Shown in pieces: positions 17,634-26,693 of a DNA stretch of 64,000 nucleotides. A program made the position numbers and the translations under genes. The stretch's first letter is position 1. The number at the start of each line of letters is the position of its first letter. The DNA comes from Parvularculaceae bacterium (GTDB lineage: Bacteria; Pseudomonadota; Alphaproteobacteria; Caulobacterales; Parvularculaceae). The DNA lies in assembly GCA_021776435.1 (NCBI GenBank), contig JAJFFW010000082.1:57991-121990 (forward strand), written 5' to 3'. The notes under the pieces were generated by a model, which had not been told where the DNA came from, made no database searches, and saw only the letters and a program-made list of their open reading frames with translations.

Positions 17634-17999
17634 TCAGGTATCCATCTTTGCCGGGATGATCGTTACGCTTTCGCCGCAACCACACGCATCTGTCTGGTTA
17701 GGATTCTTAAAAACAAAACGCTGGGAAAGCTTTTCGGTAACGAAATCTATTTGAGCGCCGATAAGGAATAAAATCGCTTTGGGATCAATCAGGATTTTGA
17801 TCCCATTCTCTTCAACGACCTCTTCCAGAGGCTTCGCGGCGGTGGCATAATCCATAGTATATTCCATACCGGCACAGCCGCCGTTTTTGACGCCAACCCT
17901 GACGCCAATATAGTTTTCATCCGTATCCGCCATGATTTCACTCATGCGCTGTGCGGCGGCATCCGTCAGTGTAATGATTTTTGGTCTTTGTCGAGCCAT
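17634..17999 (-). CDS. sufA: Fe-S carrier protein, SufA/IscA family
   Basis: A 121-residue A-type carrier that receives nascent clusters from the SufBCD scaffold and passes them to target proteins. The three ligand cysteines are present: Cys42 in NGGCAGM, and Cys106 and Cys108 in ACGCGES. The N-terminal MARQRPKIITLTDAAAQRM fits the SufA form. It is the last gene of the leftward SUF cluster but is separated from sufT by about 155 bases holding a palindromic repeat, so it may be read through or have its own promoter. Confidence 0.92.
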   Translation of the reverse strand: MARQRPKIITLTDAAAQRMSEIMADTDENYIGVRVGVKNGGCAGMEYTMDYATAAKPLEEVVEENGIKILIDPKAILFLIGAQIDFVTEKLSQRFVFKNPNQTDACGCGESVTIIPAKMDT

Positions 18000-18041
18000 G
18001 ATTTCACGCTGTTAATTCTTACAAAACTTACAAGACAAATC

Positions 18042-18122
18042 CGTCATCGTTGGACTTGTTCCGACGATCTCTGGCCATGCGCTCCGCCGCCTGAGATGCT
18101 CGGAATAAATCCGAGCATGACG
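18042..18122. repeat. REP-like palindromic element between sufT and sufA
   Basis: The element is bounded by CGTCAT and its complement ATGACG. It holds two stem-loops: TCGTTGG with CCGACGA around a TTGTT-containing loop, and ATGCTCGGA with TCCGAGCAT around AATAAA-type bases. The architecture (a pair of GC-rich hairpins with an ATGACG end) is that of dispersed alphaproteobacterial intergenic repeats. It could act as a partial terminator or an mRNA stabiliser within the operon. Confidence 0.65.
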
Positions 18123-18154
18123 CTGCATGATATGGCGATTGCCGGCGGCCAAAA

Positions 18155-18559
18155 TCACAACCACCCCAACTCTAATTTCGCCTCATCCGACATCTTATCC
18201 GGCGTCCAGGGCGGGTCGAACACCATATTGACCGTCACATCCTCAACGCCGTCGACGCCGCGCACCGCGCCTTCGACCCAGCCCGGCATTTCACCGGCGA
18301 CCGGACAGCCCGGCGCGGTCAGGGTCATATCGATGGTCAGGCGCCGATCATCGTCGAGATCAACCTTATAGATGAGGCCGAGTTCATAAATATCAACCGG
18401 AATTTCCGGATCATAAACCGTCTTAATAGCGCGTATGACATCTGCTGTGATACGGCCAAGCTCTTCTGCGGGAATGCGCTCACCACCGCCTGTTTCGGCC
18501 TGGCATGGCTCTTTCGCCACTCGCTCCTGCAAATTAATCACGTCTCTGGATTCTTCCAT
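18155..18559 (-). CDS. sufT: SUF maturation protein SufT (MIP18/DUF59 family)
   Basis: A 134-residue protein. The DUF59 domain is clear: VIRAIKTVYDPEIPVDIYELGLIYKV, then MTLTAPGCPVAGEMPGWVEGAV with the conserved Cys, and MVFDPPWTPDKMS. SufT helps mature Fe-S proteins, probably as a transfer factor, in bacteria that rely on SUF. The ATG at 18559 comes two bases after the sufS stop, so the genes are coupled. The first 35 residues are a less conserved extension. Confidence 0.92.
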   Translation of the reverse strand: MEESRDVINLQERVAKEPCQAETGGGERIPAEELGRITADVIRAIKTVYDPEIPVDIYELGLIYKVDLDDDRRLTIDMTLTAPGCPVAGEMPGWVEGAVRGVDGVEDVTVNMVFDPPWTPDKMSDEAKLELGWL

Positions 18560-18561
18560 TA

Positions 18562-19782
18562 TCAACTCAGCATTTCATGTGTTTTGTGAAGGGCTTTTAT
18601 CAATGCCTCCACGTCGTCGTGGGTGTTGTACAGCGCAAGAGAGGCGCGCGCTGTCGCCGTGACGCCTAATCGTTTCATTAACGGCTGGGCGCAATGGTGG
18701 CCGGCGCGAAGCGCAACGCCTTGCCGATCGAGGATAGCCGAAACGTCGTGAGGGTGTGCGCCATCGACAGCAAAGGCGATAATCGGCGCCTTTTCGGCAG
18801 ACTGACCGTAAATGCGTACAAAGTTCAACTTCCGCAGCTCTTCCGTCGCGTGAGTCCTCAAGGCGGTTTCGTGAGCTGCGACGGCGTCAATCCCTTTTGC
18901 GGACAACCATAAAAGCGCTGCACCCAGGCCGATGGCTTCAACGATGGGCGGCGTCCCCGCCTCAAACCGGTGCGGTGGATCATTATAAGTTACTGTATCG
19001 GTTGTTACGGTATCAATCATCTCACCGCCGCCGCGATAAGGCGGTAGAGTTTTTAAAACGTCCATTCGCCCGTAGAGAACGCCGATGCCTGTTGGCCCGT
19101 ACAATTTATGTCCGGTCACCGCATAGAAGTCGCAACCAATATCACGCACATCAATCTTTCCGTGCACGGCAGCCTGGCAACCATCGAAAAGAATCTTCGC
19201 GCCATATTCATGAGCGATTTGCGTGAGTGCTTTGGCCGGAGTCGGCGCGCCAAGCACGTTAGACATATGAGATATCGCTACAAGCTTCGTCCGCGGCGTA
19301 AACAGGGAGCGATAGACATCAAGATCAATCTCCCCATCGTCAGTAACATCAAGCCATTTCAAAACGGCGCCTTTACGTTCACGTAATAGGTGCCACGGCA
19401 CGATATTCGAATGATGCTCCATCAACGACAGGATAATTTCATCACCTTCGCGGATCTCATCCACGCCCAATGCATAGGAGACGAGATTGATCGCATCGGT
19501 GCCACCCGACGTAAAAACGATCTCATCAGGCGAGGCCGCATTCAAAAATGTCGCGACGGTTGCGCGTGCGTCCTCAAACGCCGTTGTTGCTTCGTTTGAG
19601 AGAAGATGCAGCCCCCTGTGCACATTCGCGTAGGAATATTCCATGGCGTGGGTCATCGCTTCAATCACAGCTTGCGGCTTTTGCGCGGATGCCGCGCTGT
19701 CGAGATAAACCAGCGGTTTTCCATATATCTCACGCGCAAGTATTGGAAACTCTTCGCGGATGGCGGAAACGTCGATACTCAT
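18562..19782 (-). CDS. sufS: Cysteine desulfurase SufS
   Basis: A 406-residue PLP enzyme that takes sulfur from cysteine as a persulfide for cluster assembly. The PLP lysine is Lys226 in AVTGHKLYGP and the persulfide cysteine is Cys364 in RAGHHCAQPLM, the same position as in E. coli SufS. The start at 19782 has AGGAGGGG upstream and overlaps the sufD stop by ATGA. A second, IscS/NifS-type desulfurase is encoded at the front of the same operon. No sufE or sufU partner is present in the window. Confidence 0.95.
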   Translation of the reverse strand: MSIDVSAIREEFPILAREIYGKPLVYLDSAASAQKPQAVIEAMTHAMEYSYANVHRGLHLLSNEATTAFEDARATVATFLNAASPDEIVFTSGGTDAINLVSYALGVDEIREGDEIILSLMEHHSNIVPWHLLRERKGAVLKWLDVTDDGEIDLDVYRSLFTPRTKLVAISHMSNVLGAPTPAKALTQIAHEYGAKILFDGCQAAVHGKIDVRDIGCDFYAVTGHKLYGPTGIGVLYGRMDVLKTLPPYRGGGEMIDTVTTDTVTYNDPPHRFEAGTPPIVEAIGLGAALLWLSAKGIDAVAAHETALRTHATEELRKLNFVRIYGQSAEKAPIIAFAVDGAHPHDVSAILDRQGVALRAGHHCAQPLMKRLGVTATARASLALYNTHDDVEALIKALHKTHEMLS

Positions 19783-21011
19783 CGCACCCCTCCTAACCAG
19801 ACTTCCATACATTCGCGAAAAACGCCGCGCACGCCATCATGCGTGACGTCGTCGAACACGTCGGCCAGAAAGGCTTCAATCAACAAGGCGCGGGCACCTT
19901 GTTCGTCTAAGCCGCGCGCACGTAAATAAAATAGTGCGTCTTCATCGAGCGCCCCCGTTGTAGAGCCGTGCGCGCATTCAACGTCATCCGCATAGATTTC
20001 CAGTTCCGGCTTATGATCCGCCTCCGCTTCATCAGAGAGCAACAAAGCGTTTGCTGTCATTTTCGCATCTGTTTGTTGTCCGGCGCGTTCGACACGGAAT
20101 TTGCCCTGAAAGACGCCGCGGGCCTTTTCGGTCATTACAGCCTTATGCTTCTGGCGCGTCGTACATTTAGACGCTGCGTGATAGATTCTCGACGTGAAGT
20201 CCGCATGAGAGCTCCCGGAAAGAAGTGCAGCACTTGAAAGACGGGCTTGGCTGGCGCCGTCCGCATGGAGCACGTGCGTTTCAAGACGAGCAAGCTTGGC
20301 GCCAAGAGCAACGCCAGTCTGATCGAAAACGACGCCCTCACTCAGACTCACCGCGAAAACGCCATCAAGGACCGAGGCCTCATCGCTGATTTGAAAAACA
20401 TACCGCCCAACTTGGGCATGCGCTCTCGCAGAAACATGCGTTACAGCCGAGAGAAAGGCGCCTCCGCTGCTTTCGTAAGTTTCGATAAAGCGGGCTTTCG
20501 ACCTCTTGCCGAGTGTCACACGCGCCTGAGAAAACTTCGCTCCACTGGTCGCGATATGGCGTATCAAAATCGGACGCTCAATTGCGACTCCGTCCTCAAC
20601 AATTACGGCAAGTGCGGAGTCAGCCATCGTCTCGTTAAGAGCGACAATAGGAAGTCCATCGAGGTATTCCGGCGCCATAGCGGGTTTGCCGCTGTAAATC
20701 CGAAGCCCTTCAATATCTACGTCAGAATGAATATTCGGCACTCCATTGACGATCCTGATTTCGATGGGGTTAAGCCCCGCGAAATGCGATGACGGAAAGG
20801 CCTTCACAGCTATTGTCGATGACCGTTCAGTACGAAGTGCAGCCCGAAAATCTGACCATCTCCAGCCTTCCATGCGGCGGTGAGGCAAACCCGTACGCAT
20901 AAAACGGTCAATTGCCGCTTGGTGCGCAGCCCCATTGGCTGCACGCGCCTGTGCCGCGGCAATCATACCGGCTTCGAACGCCGTCGGGTTTATGAGAAGG
21001 CTCTGGCTCAC
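19779..21011 (-). CDS. sufD: Fe-S cluster scaffold subunit SufD
   Basis: A 410-residue subunit of the SufBCD scaffold, paralogous to SufB and carrying the beta-helical core. The C-terminal region has the family motif DDVECAHGSTTGALDEDALFYLRARGLDEQGARALLIEAF, with the His used at the SufB-SufD interface in the E. coli complex. The N-terminus is the variable helical part. It starts immediately after the sufC stop and overlaps sufS. Confidence 0.93.
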   Translation of the reverse strand: MSQSLLINPTAFEAGMIAAAQARAANGAAHQAAIDRFMRTGLPHRRMEGWRWSDFRAALRTERSSTIAVKAFPSSHFAGLNPIEIRIVNGVPNIHSDVDIEGLRIYSGKPAMAPEYLDGLPIVALNETMADSALAVIVEDGVAIERPILIRHIATSGAKFSQARVTLGKRSKARFIETYESSGGAFLSAVTHVSARAHAQVGRYVFQISDEASVLDGVFAVSLSEGVVFDQTGVALGAKLARLETHVLHADGASQARLSSAALLSGSSHADFTSRIYHAASKCTTRQKHKAVMTEKARGVFQGKFRVERAGQQTDAKMTANALLLSDEAEADHKPELEIYADDVECAHGSTTGALDEDALFYLRARGLDEQGARALLIEAFLADVFDDVTHDGVRGVFRECMEVWLGGVR

Positions 21012-21758
21012 TTATGCCGCCTCTATAAATTGATCGTAACCGGACTTTTCCAGTTCATGAGCTAAATCGGCGCCCCCTGATTTTACAATTCGCCCACCAG
21101 CAAGCACGTGCACGGCGTCGGGTTTGATGTAGTCAAGAAGCCTTTGATAGTGGGTGATAATGAGGAAGCCTCGCTCCGGTGAGCGCAACGTGTTCACAAC
21201 CTCACCGACCATTTTAAGCGCATCGATGTCGAGCCCTGAATCTGTTTCATCCATAATCGCAAAACGCGGTTCGAACATTGCCATTTGTAACATTTCCATG
21301 CGTTTCTTTTCGCCGCCCGAAAACCCGACATTGAACGGGCGTTTGATCTTTGAATCGTCCAGACCAACGAGTTTTGCTTTTACGCGTATCGCTTTTAAAA
21401 ACTCCGCGGCTGACATCTCACCCTCCCCACGCGCCTTGCGTTGAGAGTTCAGAGCTGTACGGATGAAATTCATGGTCTGGACGCCGGGAATCTCCATCGG
21501 GTGTTGGAAGGAAAGGAACAAACCTTTCGCAGCCCGTTCATTTGGCTCGAGGCCAAGAAGATCATCGCCATCAAGGGTCACGGCGCCCGCCGACACTTTG
21601 TAAGCGCCATGCCCGGCAATCGTATGAGATAGCGTCGACTTGCCTGACCCGTTCGGCCCCATCACCGCGTGCACTTCCCCCGCCGGGATTTCCAGCGTGA
21701 GGCCCTTGAGGATTTCTGAGCCGTCAACGGACGTGTGGAGATCAGATATATTCAACAC
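21012..21758 (-). CDS. sufC: Fe-S scaffold ATPase SufC
   Basis: An ABC-type ATPase of about 248 residues that drives conformational change of the SufBCD scaffold. It has Walker A GPNGSGKST, signature FSGGEKKRMEM, Walker B AIMDETDSGLD and the switch His in IITHYQR. The start is uncertain: AGGA (21767-21764) is five bases before a GTG at 21758 and eight bases before a TTG at 21755, while two ATG further up overlap the cupin gene. The family N-terminus (LNISDLH) supports GTG or TTG. Confidence 0.93.
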   Translation of the reverse strand: MLNISDLHTSVDGSEILKGLTLEIPAGEVHAVMGPNGSGKSTLSHTIAGHGAYKVSAGAVTLDGDDLLGLEPNERAAKGLFLSFQHPMEIPGVQTMNFIRTALNSQRKARGEGEMSAAEFLKAIRVKAKLVGLDDSKIKRPFNVGFSGGEKKRMEMLQMAMFEPRFAIMDETDSGLDIDALKMVGEVVNTLRSPERGFLIITHYQRLLDYIKPDAVHVLAGGRIVKSGGADLAHELEKSGYDQFIEAA

Positions 21759-21759
21759 T

Positions 21760-22131
21760 CTATTCCTCATTCCCATTTTTCGGCTCGACGATCAGATAGA
21801 TGGTCCTCGTTTCACCGATGTTCAACGCCTCGTGCCACTCGACGCCATCGCTCCACCAAGTCGCGCCGGTTGGCGTTGGCTGTGCGCGGGTTCCGTCTTT
21901 GTCGGTGATCTGCATGACGCCGCCCTCGATGATGTAGCCGAAATGCGGCGGATGATAATGGCGATCATGGCCGACGCCCGGCGGGAACGTGCAGCGCGCT
22001 GTGCGCATGTCATCGTTCTCAAACAAGAGCTCGCAAACGGGTGCACCCTTCCACCCCGCCTCGAGGGGAGTGGGGAGCGCATATGGCGACGCGACCTGCA
22101 TGAAAAGGATATAGAAAGCGGCAAACATCAT
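21760..22131 (-). CDS. Cupin-domain protein, probably exported
   Basis: A 123-residue protein. After a hydrophobic start (MMFAAFYILFMQVASPYA) that may be a signal peptide, the cupin metal motif appears as HDRHYHPPHFGYIIEGG and the second cupin motif as WHEALNIGETRTIYLIV. Its function is unknown. It lies between ridA and sufC inside the SUF operon, directly after the ridA stop, so it is cotranscribed with Fe-S assembly genes. Nothing in the family ties it to Fe-S biology; a metal-binding or small-molecule role is possible. Confidence 0.75.
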   Translation of the reverse strand: MMFAAFYILFMQVASPYALPTPLEAGWKGAPVCELLFENDDMRTARCTFPPGVGHDRHYHPPHFGYIIEGGVMQITDKDGTRAQPTPTGATWWSDGVEWHEALNIGETRTIYLIVEPKNGNEE

Positions 22132-22575
22132 CTATTTCCTAATCGCCAAACATTCAATTTCTACAGCCGCACCAAGCGCCAGACCGTCGGCGCCAACCGT
22201 TGAGCGCGCCGGCTTATCGGCCGGTAACGCGGCGGCGTAGGCCGTATTCATTTCAGCATATCTGCTCATGTCATCGAGAAAGACGGTGCATTTGACAATG
22301 TCGGTAAGGTCGCTGTCGAGACGCGCGAGCGTCGCCCTGTAATTTTCAAATATTTGTCGCGTCTGAGCACCAACACCGCCCTCGACCAACGCCATACCGC
22401 CCGCTTCCCGTCCGATTGATCCGGACAGGTAGATCGTGTCGCCGACAACCACCGCCGAAGAGAACGGAAGATCAGCGGGCAGCGACGGATCGCGGTCAAA
22501 GCTGCGCGATGTCGGCTCTGAGCCGCAGGCAGCGAGAGCAATCCCAATGAACGCCACCCCGATAAATTTAATCAC
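22132..22575 (-). CDS. RidA family protein with lipoprotein signal
   Basis: A 147-residue protein of the RidA/YjgF/UK114 family, which hydrolyses reactive enamines and imines formed by PLP enzymes. The conserved Arg is in KPARSTVGADGLALGAAVEIECLA. The N-terminus (IKFIGVAFIGIALAAC) ends in a lipobox, so this copy is predicted to be a lipoprotein outside the cytoplasm, which is unusual for the family. GGAGAGAG precedes the GTG start, which overlaps the thioesterase stop. It sits in the SUF operon between a thioesterase and a cupin gene. Confidence 0.82.
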   Translation of the reverse strand: MIKFIGVAFIGIALAACGSEPTSRSFDRDPSLPADLPFSSAVVVGDTIYLSGSIGREAGGMALVEGGVGAQTRQIFENYRATLARLDSDLTDIVKCTVFLDDMSRYAEMNTAYAAALPADKPARSTVGADGLALGAAVEIECLAIRK

Positions 22576-23057
22576 TCGACTCTCTCCTCAACTCCGCCGG
22601 AAAATCCGTCCACGCGATCAACTGAGTCCGTCATCGGCGCGCCACTTTTCGCAAGAAGAATTCTGAGTGCGTCAGGTATCGGTTCCGATTTGAGGTTTCC
22701 GTCTTCCAATATTTTGGCGTAAATCCTGATCGCCAATCCTTGAGTCACTAATGCTTTTGTCGCTGCAATGACCGCCTTACACTCCCAATGTAATGTGGAG
22801 CGCGTCATCTCCTTCAACTTGATTGATGTTTCAACGCGATCCCCATACGCGGCTGGCCCGATGAACTGAAAATTGATGTTGCCCATAACAAAGGCGGTGC
22901 GCCGGGTCTTTATGGTTTCATCCGCCCCAAAACCGATCTCTCGCAACAAATCGTGTTCCGTATCGTTAAACCAGGCGAGCATGCGCGGGAAATAAACGAG
23001 ACCGAACGGGTCGGACTCGCCCCAGGGTACTGTTAACTCGCGATAATACTCGATCAT
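22572..23057 (-). CDS. Acyl-CoA thioesterase of the 4-hydroxybenzoyl-CoA type (hotdog fold)
   Basis: A 161-residue hotdog thioesterase. The N-terminal VPWGESDPFGLVYFPRMLAW carries the active-site Asp of the 4HBT/YbgC-like group, and NINFQFIGPAAYGDRV the central strand. It would hydrolyse an acyl- or aroyl-CoA. The ATG at 23057 overlaps the sufB stop in TGATG, so it is translated with sufB. Its place inside a SUF operon is not explained by known Fe-S assembly. Confidence 0.82.
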   Translation of the reverse strand: MIEYYRELTVPWGESDPFGLVYFPRMLAWFNDTEHDLLREIGFGADETIKTRRTAFVMGNINFQFIGPAAYGDRVETSIKLKEMTRSTLHWECKAVIAATKALVTQGLAIRIYAKILEDGNLKSEPIPDALRILLAKSGAPMTDSVDRVDGFSGGVEERVE

Positions 23058-24577
23058 CACCCAACACTCCCCTCAAGGCTCACGCTCACTAGCTTTTGTG
23101 CTTCGACGGCGAACTCCATCGGCAGCTCCTGCAACACCTCTTTGCAAAAACCATTGACGAGAAGCGCAACGGCTTCCTCCTCGCTCAACCCCCGCTGGCG
23201 GCAATAAAACAATTGATCTTCAGACAAACGAGATGTTGTCGCCTCATGCTCGAGAACAGCGCTTGGATTCTTGCTTTCAATATACGGCACAGTGTGCGCG
23301 CCACATTCTCCGCCAATCAAAAGGGAATCGCATTGGGTGAAGTTTCTCACGTCCACTGCTTTTCGGTGCACGCTGACCAACCCCCTATAGGTTGAATTCG
23401 ACTTTCCCGCCGAAATGCCCTTGGCGATGATCCGTGAGCGGGTGTTCTTGCCGAGATGAATCATCTTGGTGCCGGTGTCGGCCTGCTGGTGATTATTGGT
23501 GATGGCGATCGAATAAAACTCGCCCTGCGAATTATCGCCCTTCAAGATGCAGGACGGGTATTTCCAGGTGATCGCCGATCCGGTTTCAACCTGCGTCCAC
23601 GACACTTTCGAATTCACCCCGCGGCAATCGGCGCGCTTGGTGACGAAATTATAGATCCCGCCCTTGCCGTCCTTATCGCCGGGGTACCAGTTCTGCACGG
23701 TCGAATATTTAATCTCGGCGTCATCTTCAATCACCAGTTCAACAACGGCTGCATGCAACTGGTTTTCGTCGCGCATTGGCGCAGTGCATCCCTCAAGGTA
23801 ACTCACATATGAACTGGGCGCCGCAATAATCAGGGTGCGTTCGAACTGTCCGGTATTGGCTTCGTTAATACGGAAATAAGTCGAAAGCTCCATCGGGCAT
23901 CTGACGCCCTCTGGCACATAAACGAAGGTCCCGTCGGAAAAAACCGCTGAGTTCAGCGTCGCGAAAAAATTGTCGGATATCGGCACGACCGTACCGAGAT
24001 ATTTCCTGACGAGTTCCGGGTGCTCTTGCACGGCTTCCGAAATCGACATGAAAATGACGCCTGCCTTCGCCAGTTCGTTTTGAAACGTCGTAGCGACGGA
24101 TACACTGTCGAACACTGCGTCCACAGCGACCCTGGGCTGGTCCGCGCCAGTGCGCGCTTCGGCGGCAGAACCCGCCGCCCCTTCCACGCCGAGAAGAACT
24201 TCCGCCTCGCGCAAAGGAATACCGAGCTTTTCAAAATCCGCGAGAATTTCTTCGGGCACGTCGTCGATGGAGGCGTATTTGGCGCCGGACTTTGGTTCGG
24301 AATAATAATAAGCGTCCTGATAGTCGATCTTCGGATAGTCGACCATCGCCCATGTGGGCTCTTCCATCGTTAACCACCGGCGAAAGGCTTCAAGGCGCAT
24401 TTCCAAAAGCCAATCGGGCTCTTCTTTTTTGGCGGATATGAACCGCACCGTATCTTCGGATAAACCTTTTGGCGCTTTGACCGATTCAATATCCGTCGTG
24501 AACCCATATTTATAGGTTTCGAGCGCCTTCGCGGTCTCGACGGTTTGCTTGCTGATGGTTTCCTTGACTTCAGACAT
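23057..24577 (-). CDS. sufB: Fe-S cluster scaffold SufB
   Basis: A 506-residue core scaffold subunit on which clusters are built. Conserved blocks include [69 protein letters not shown] and [20 protein letters not shown]. The last block holds the Cys that accepts sulfur in E. coli SufB. The start at 24577 gives the normal MSEVKET N-terminus. The open frame continues 62 codons upstream, but that part is the translated palindromic repeat and should not be annotated. Confidence 0.95.
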   Translation of the reverse strand: MSEVKETISKQTVETAKALETYKYGFTTDIESVKAPKGLSEDTVRFISAKKEEPDWLLEMRLEAFRRWLTMEEPTWAMVDYPKIDYQDAYYYSEPKSGAKYASIDDVPEEILADFEKLGIPLREAEVLLGVEGAAGSAAEARTGADQPRVAVDAVFDSVSVATTFQNELAKAGVIFMSISEAVQEHPELVRKYLGTVVPISDNFFATLNSAVFSDGTFVYVPEGVRCPMELSTYFRINEANTGQFERTLIIAAPSSYVSYLEGCTAPMRDENQLHAAVVELVIEDDAEIKYSTVQNWYPGDKDGKGGIYNFVTKRADCRGVNSKVSWTQVETGSAITWKYPSCILKGDNSQGEFYSIAITNNHQQADTGTKMIHLGKNTRSRIIAKGISAGKSNSTYRGLVSVHRKAVDVRNFTQCDSLLIGGECGAHTVPYIESKNPSAVLEHEATTSRLSEDQLFYCRQRGLSEEEAVALLVNGFCKEVLQELPMEFAVEAQKLVSVSLEGSVG

Positions 24578-24615
24578 TACAATTTTGATCCCCGAAACGT
24601 AACTGGCGCGGCAGA

Positions 24616-24736
24616 CCCCCTCCGTCCCTTCGGGACACCTCCCCCGTAAACGGGGGAGGAATAATCCTGAATGCGCCGTATGTTTTTTCTTCCCCCGCTT
24701 GCGGGGGAAGTGACCGCGAAGCGGTCGAAGGGGGTG
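24616..24736. repeat. Palindromic repeat with four hairpins inside the SUF operon
   Basis: The element is bounded by CCCCCT and AGGGGG. It contains four perfect stem-loops in a row: GTCCC/GGGAC, CTCCCCCG/CGGGGGAG, CTTCCCCCGC/GCGGGGGAAG and GACCGC/GCGGTC. It fills the gap between the DUF1330 gene and sufB. This class of CTCCCCC-rich repeat is dispersed in alphaproteobacteria. In the transcript it could stabilise the sufB part of the mRNA or reduce read-through. Confidence 0.8.
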
Positions 24737-24749
24737 TTCTTGAATTCCA

Positions 24750-25046
24750 TCACACCGCCTCAATTCCCCGCGCCAACAACGCTATTGTATCGGCGCCCGC
24801 AGCGCGATCCGCGGCGAGTTCTTGATATTCATCTGACGTAATCCATGCCGTTAACGACGCCTCGTCAGGAAAGGACATTAGCACCAGGCGATCCATGCCC
24901 CACTCTCCGTCGAGAACCTTAGGCTCAAAATCGGCGGCAAGCATTTTCCCTTCGAATTTAGAAAACACATTCATGAAGCCGCCGGCATAGCGGTCGTACG
25001 CGTCGCGATCTTTGATCTTAACTTGCACGGCAAGATAAACGGTCAT
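24750..25046 (-). CDS. DUF1330 family protein
   Basis: A 98-residue protein of the DUF1330 family (dimeric ferredoxin-like alpha/beta barrel): [16 protein letters not shown], then [31 protein letters not shown]. The biochemical role is unknown. GGAAAA precedes the ATG. It is second after the iscS-like gene in the SUF operon; the association is seen but unexplained. Confidence 0.82.
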   Translation of the reverse strand: MTVYLAVQVKIKDRDAYDRYAGGFMNVFSKFEGKMLAADFEPKVLDGEWGMDRLVLMSFPDEASLTAWITSDEYQELAADRAAGADTIALLARGIEAV

Positions 25047-25065
25047 GATTTTTCCTCTTCAGTCA

Positions 25066-26220
25066 TCACGCCGCCCCCCTTTGATCAGTACGGGCTTTAA
25101 CGCGCGCGTAAGCCGCCGGCCATTCGCGGATAAACGCTTCGACGTCCCCCGGGGTCGAGTTCCAGCCCAGAGAAACACGTATCGCCGATGTCGCCTCGTC
25201 ATCATTGGCGCCCATCGCCGTCAACGCATGACTTGGCTTTGCCTTACCGGATGAACAGGCAGAACCCGCAGAGACCGCAATGCCTGCAAGGTCCAACATC
25301 ATCAATTGTGTCGATCCAGAAAAACCCTCCGCTGACAGACAGAGCGTGCCGGGTAGTCTTTCATGGTCGCCGCCCAAAATCTTGCCGCCCGCAGCGATAA
25401 CCGCTTCCTGCATCCGATCGCGCATCGCCGCAATTTCAGGCCCGCGCGCGAGGGTTTTTGGCGCGAGCTCGCAAGCCTTTCCCATCCCGGCAATGCCGGG
25501 AATATTGGTAGTGCCCGCACGCCGGTTTAATTCGTGAGCGCCCCCGCACATAACCGGCTCGAGCGGCAGATTGGGCGACACAACCAAGGCGCCAATCCCG
25601 ATGGGCCCACCGAATTTATGGCCCGTAACAGCCATCATATCTGCGCCGCTCGTGACAAAATTTACCGGTATCTTGCCCACCGCCTGAGCGGCGTCACAAA
25701 ACAATAATCCGCCAGCCTCATGAATAATCGCCGCCGCTTCCGCCACCGGCTGGATAACACCGGTTTCGTTATTGGCGCGCATCAGACAGACAAGAAATCC
25801 GCCATCACGTTCGACGTCATAATTTTTGAGACGAAGCCTCAACCAATCCAGATCGACAAGGCCGCCCACCGTCGCCGGAACAGTTTCAACTTCAAGGCCG
25901 GTCTTGGCCGCATTGGCGCCCACCGCTGCGTGCTCAAGAGCGCTAACGAAAATTCGTTTCAACCCATGGGCTTTTACCGAACCGTTGATGGCGTAATGGA
26001 TTGCCTCCGTACCACCGCTGGTGAAGATCACACCATTGACGGGCGCATTGACAAGGTTGCGAATTTGCTCGCGCGCATCCTCAACCACCTTATGAACAGC
26101 TCGCCCTTCTTCGTGAACAGAAGATGCGTTTCCTTCCATGCGCATTGCGTTGATGACAACGTCAATAACCTCAGAGCGCACCGGCGTCGTTGCATTATGA
26201 TCCAGATAATGCCGTATCAT
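25066..26220 (-). CDS. Cysteine desulfurase, IscS/NifS-like
   Basis: A 384-residue class V aminotransferase-fold PLP enzyme. YLDHNATTP starts the protein, the PLP Lys is Lys202 in AVTGHKFGGP, and the active Cys is Cys322 in SAGSACSSGKAKPS on a long flexible loop, as in NifS/IscS. It overlaps iscR by four bases (ATGA). In alphaproteobacteria an IscS-like enzyme is often encoded between iscR and sufB, in addition to sufS. It could serve Fe-S assembly or tRNA thiolation. Confidence 0.92.
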   Translation of the reverse strand: MIRHYLDHNATTPVRSEVIDVVINAMRMEGNASSVHEEGRAVHKVVEDAREQIRNLVNAPVNGVIFTSGGTEAIHYAINGSVKAHGLKRIFVSALEHAAVGANAAKTGLEVETVPATVGGLVDLDWLRLRLKNYDVERDGGFLVCLMRANNETGVIQPVAEAAAIIHEAGGLLFCDAAQAVGKIPVNFVTSGADMMAVTGHKFGGPIGIGALVVSPNLPLEPVMCGGAHELNRRAGTTNIPGIAGMGKACELAPKTLARGPEIAAMRDRMQEAVIAAGGKILGGDHERLPGTLCLSAEGFSGSTQLMMLDLAGIAVSAGSACSSGKAKPSHALTAMGANDDEATSAIRVSLGWNSTPGDVEAFIREWPAAYARVKARTDQRGAA

Positions 26221-26693
26221 TCAATAGCCCCCATTAATGTTTTTTCCATCCTTGTTGGCGTATTAACCGCCGCCATTCCAAGAACACGTTTTTCAATTAT
26301 ATCTTCCAGGTTGACCGAATTCAGGAAGATATCGATGTGGCGTCCAAGCTCATCCCACAGATCATGCGTAAGACACCGCGAGGTCGTCCCCTGACAACCA
26401 AGACTCGAGCCCGCCTCACAGGCGGTCGTTTTAATTTGCTCATCAACGGCTGAAACAATGTCGGCGATTCGAATATCGGACGGCGCCGAGAAGAGCTGAT
26501 ATCCGCCAGCAACGCCGCGGGAACTTTTTACAAGATCAGCGGATTTGAGCTTGCGAAACAGCTGTTCGAGATAGGCGAGAGAGATGCCCTGGCGCTCGGC
26601 GACTTCAGACAATGCGACCGGCGCACCGGCAAAATGAACGGCAATATCCGCCATTGCCGCCACTGCATATCGTCCCTTTGTCGTTAGTCTCAT
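26217..26693 (-). CDS. iscR: Rrf2 family Fe-S sensing regulator IscR
   Basis: A 158-residue winged-helix regulator. MRLTTKGRYAVAAMADIA and ISLAYLEQLFRKLKSADLVKSSRGVAGGY are the IscR DNA-binding domain. The cluster ligands are Cys92, Cys100, Cys107 and His110 in CEAGSSLGCQGTTSRCLTH. The spacing is wider than in E. coli (92/98/104/107) but the ligand set is complete, so a [2Fe-2S] cluster is likely. The start at 26693 gives the conserved N-terminus; five codons upstream in frame are not used. It heads the SUF operon. Confidence 0.92.
   Translation of the reverse strand: MRLTTKGRYAVAAMADIAVHFAGAPVALSEVAERQGISLAYLEQLFRKLKSADLVKSSRGVAGGYQLFSAPSDIRIADIVSAVDEQIKTTACEAGSSLGCQGTTSRCLTHDLWDELGRHIDIFLNSVNLEDIIEKRVLGMAAVNTPTRMEKTLMGAIE

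Noticed and set aside
25720..26394. A 224-codon plus-strand frame over the IscS-like and iscR genes
   Set aside because: It is the mirror of two conserved genes and has no recognisable domain.
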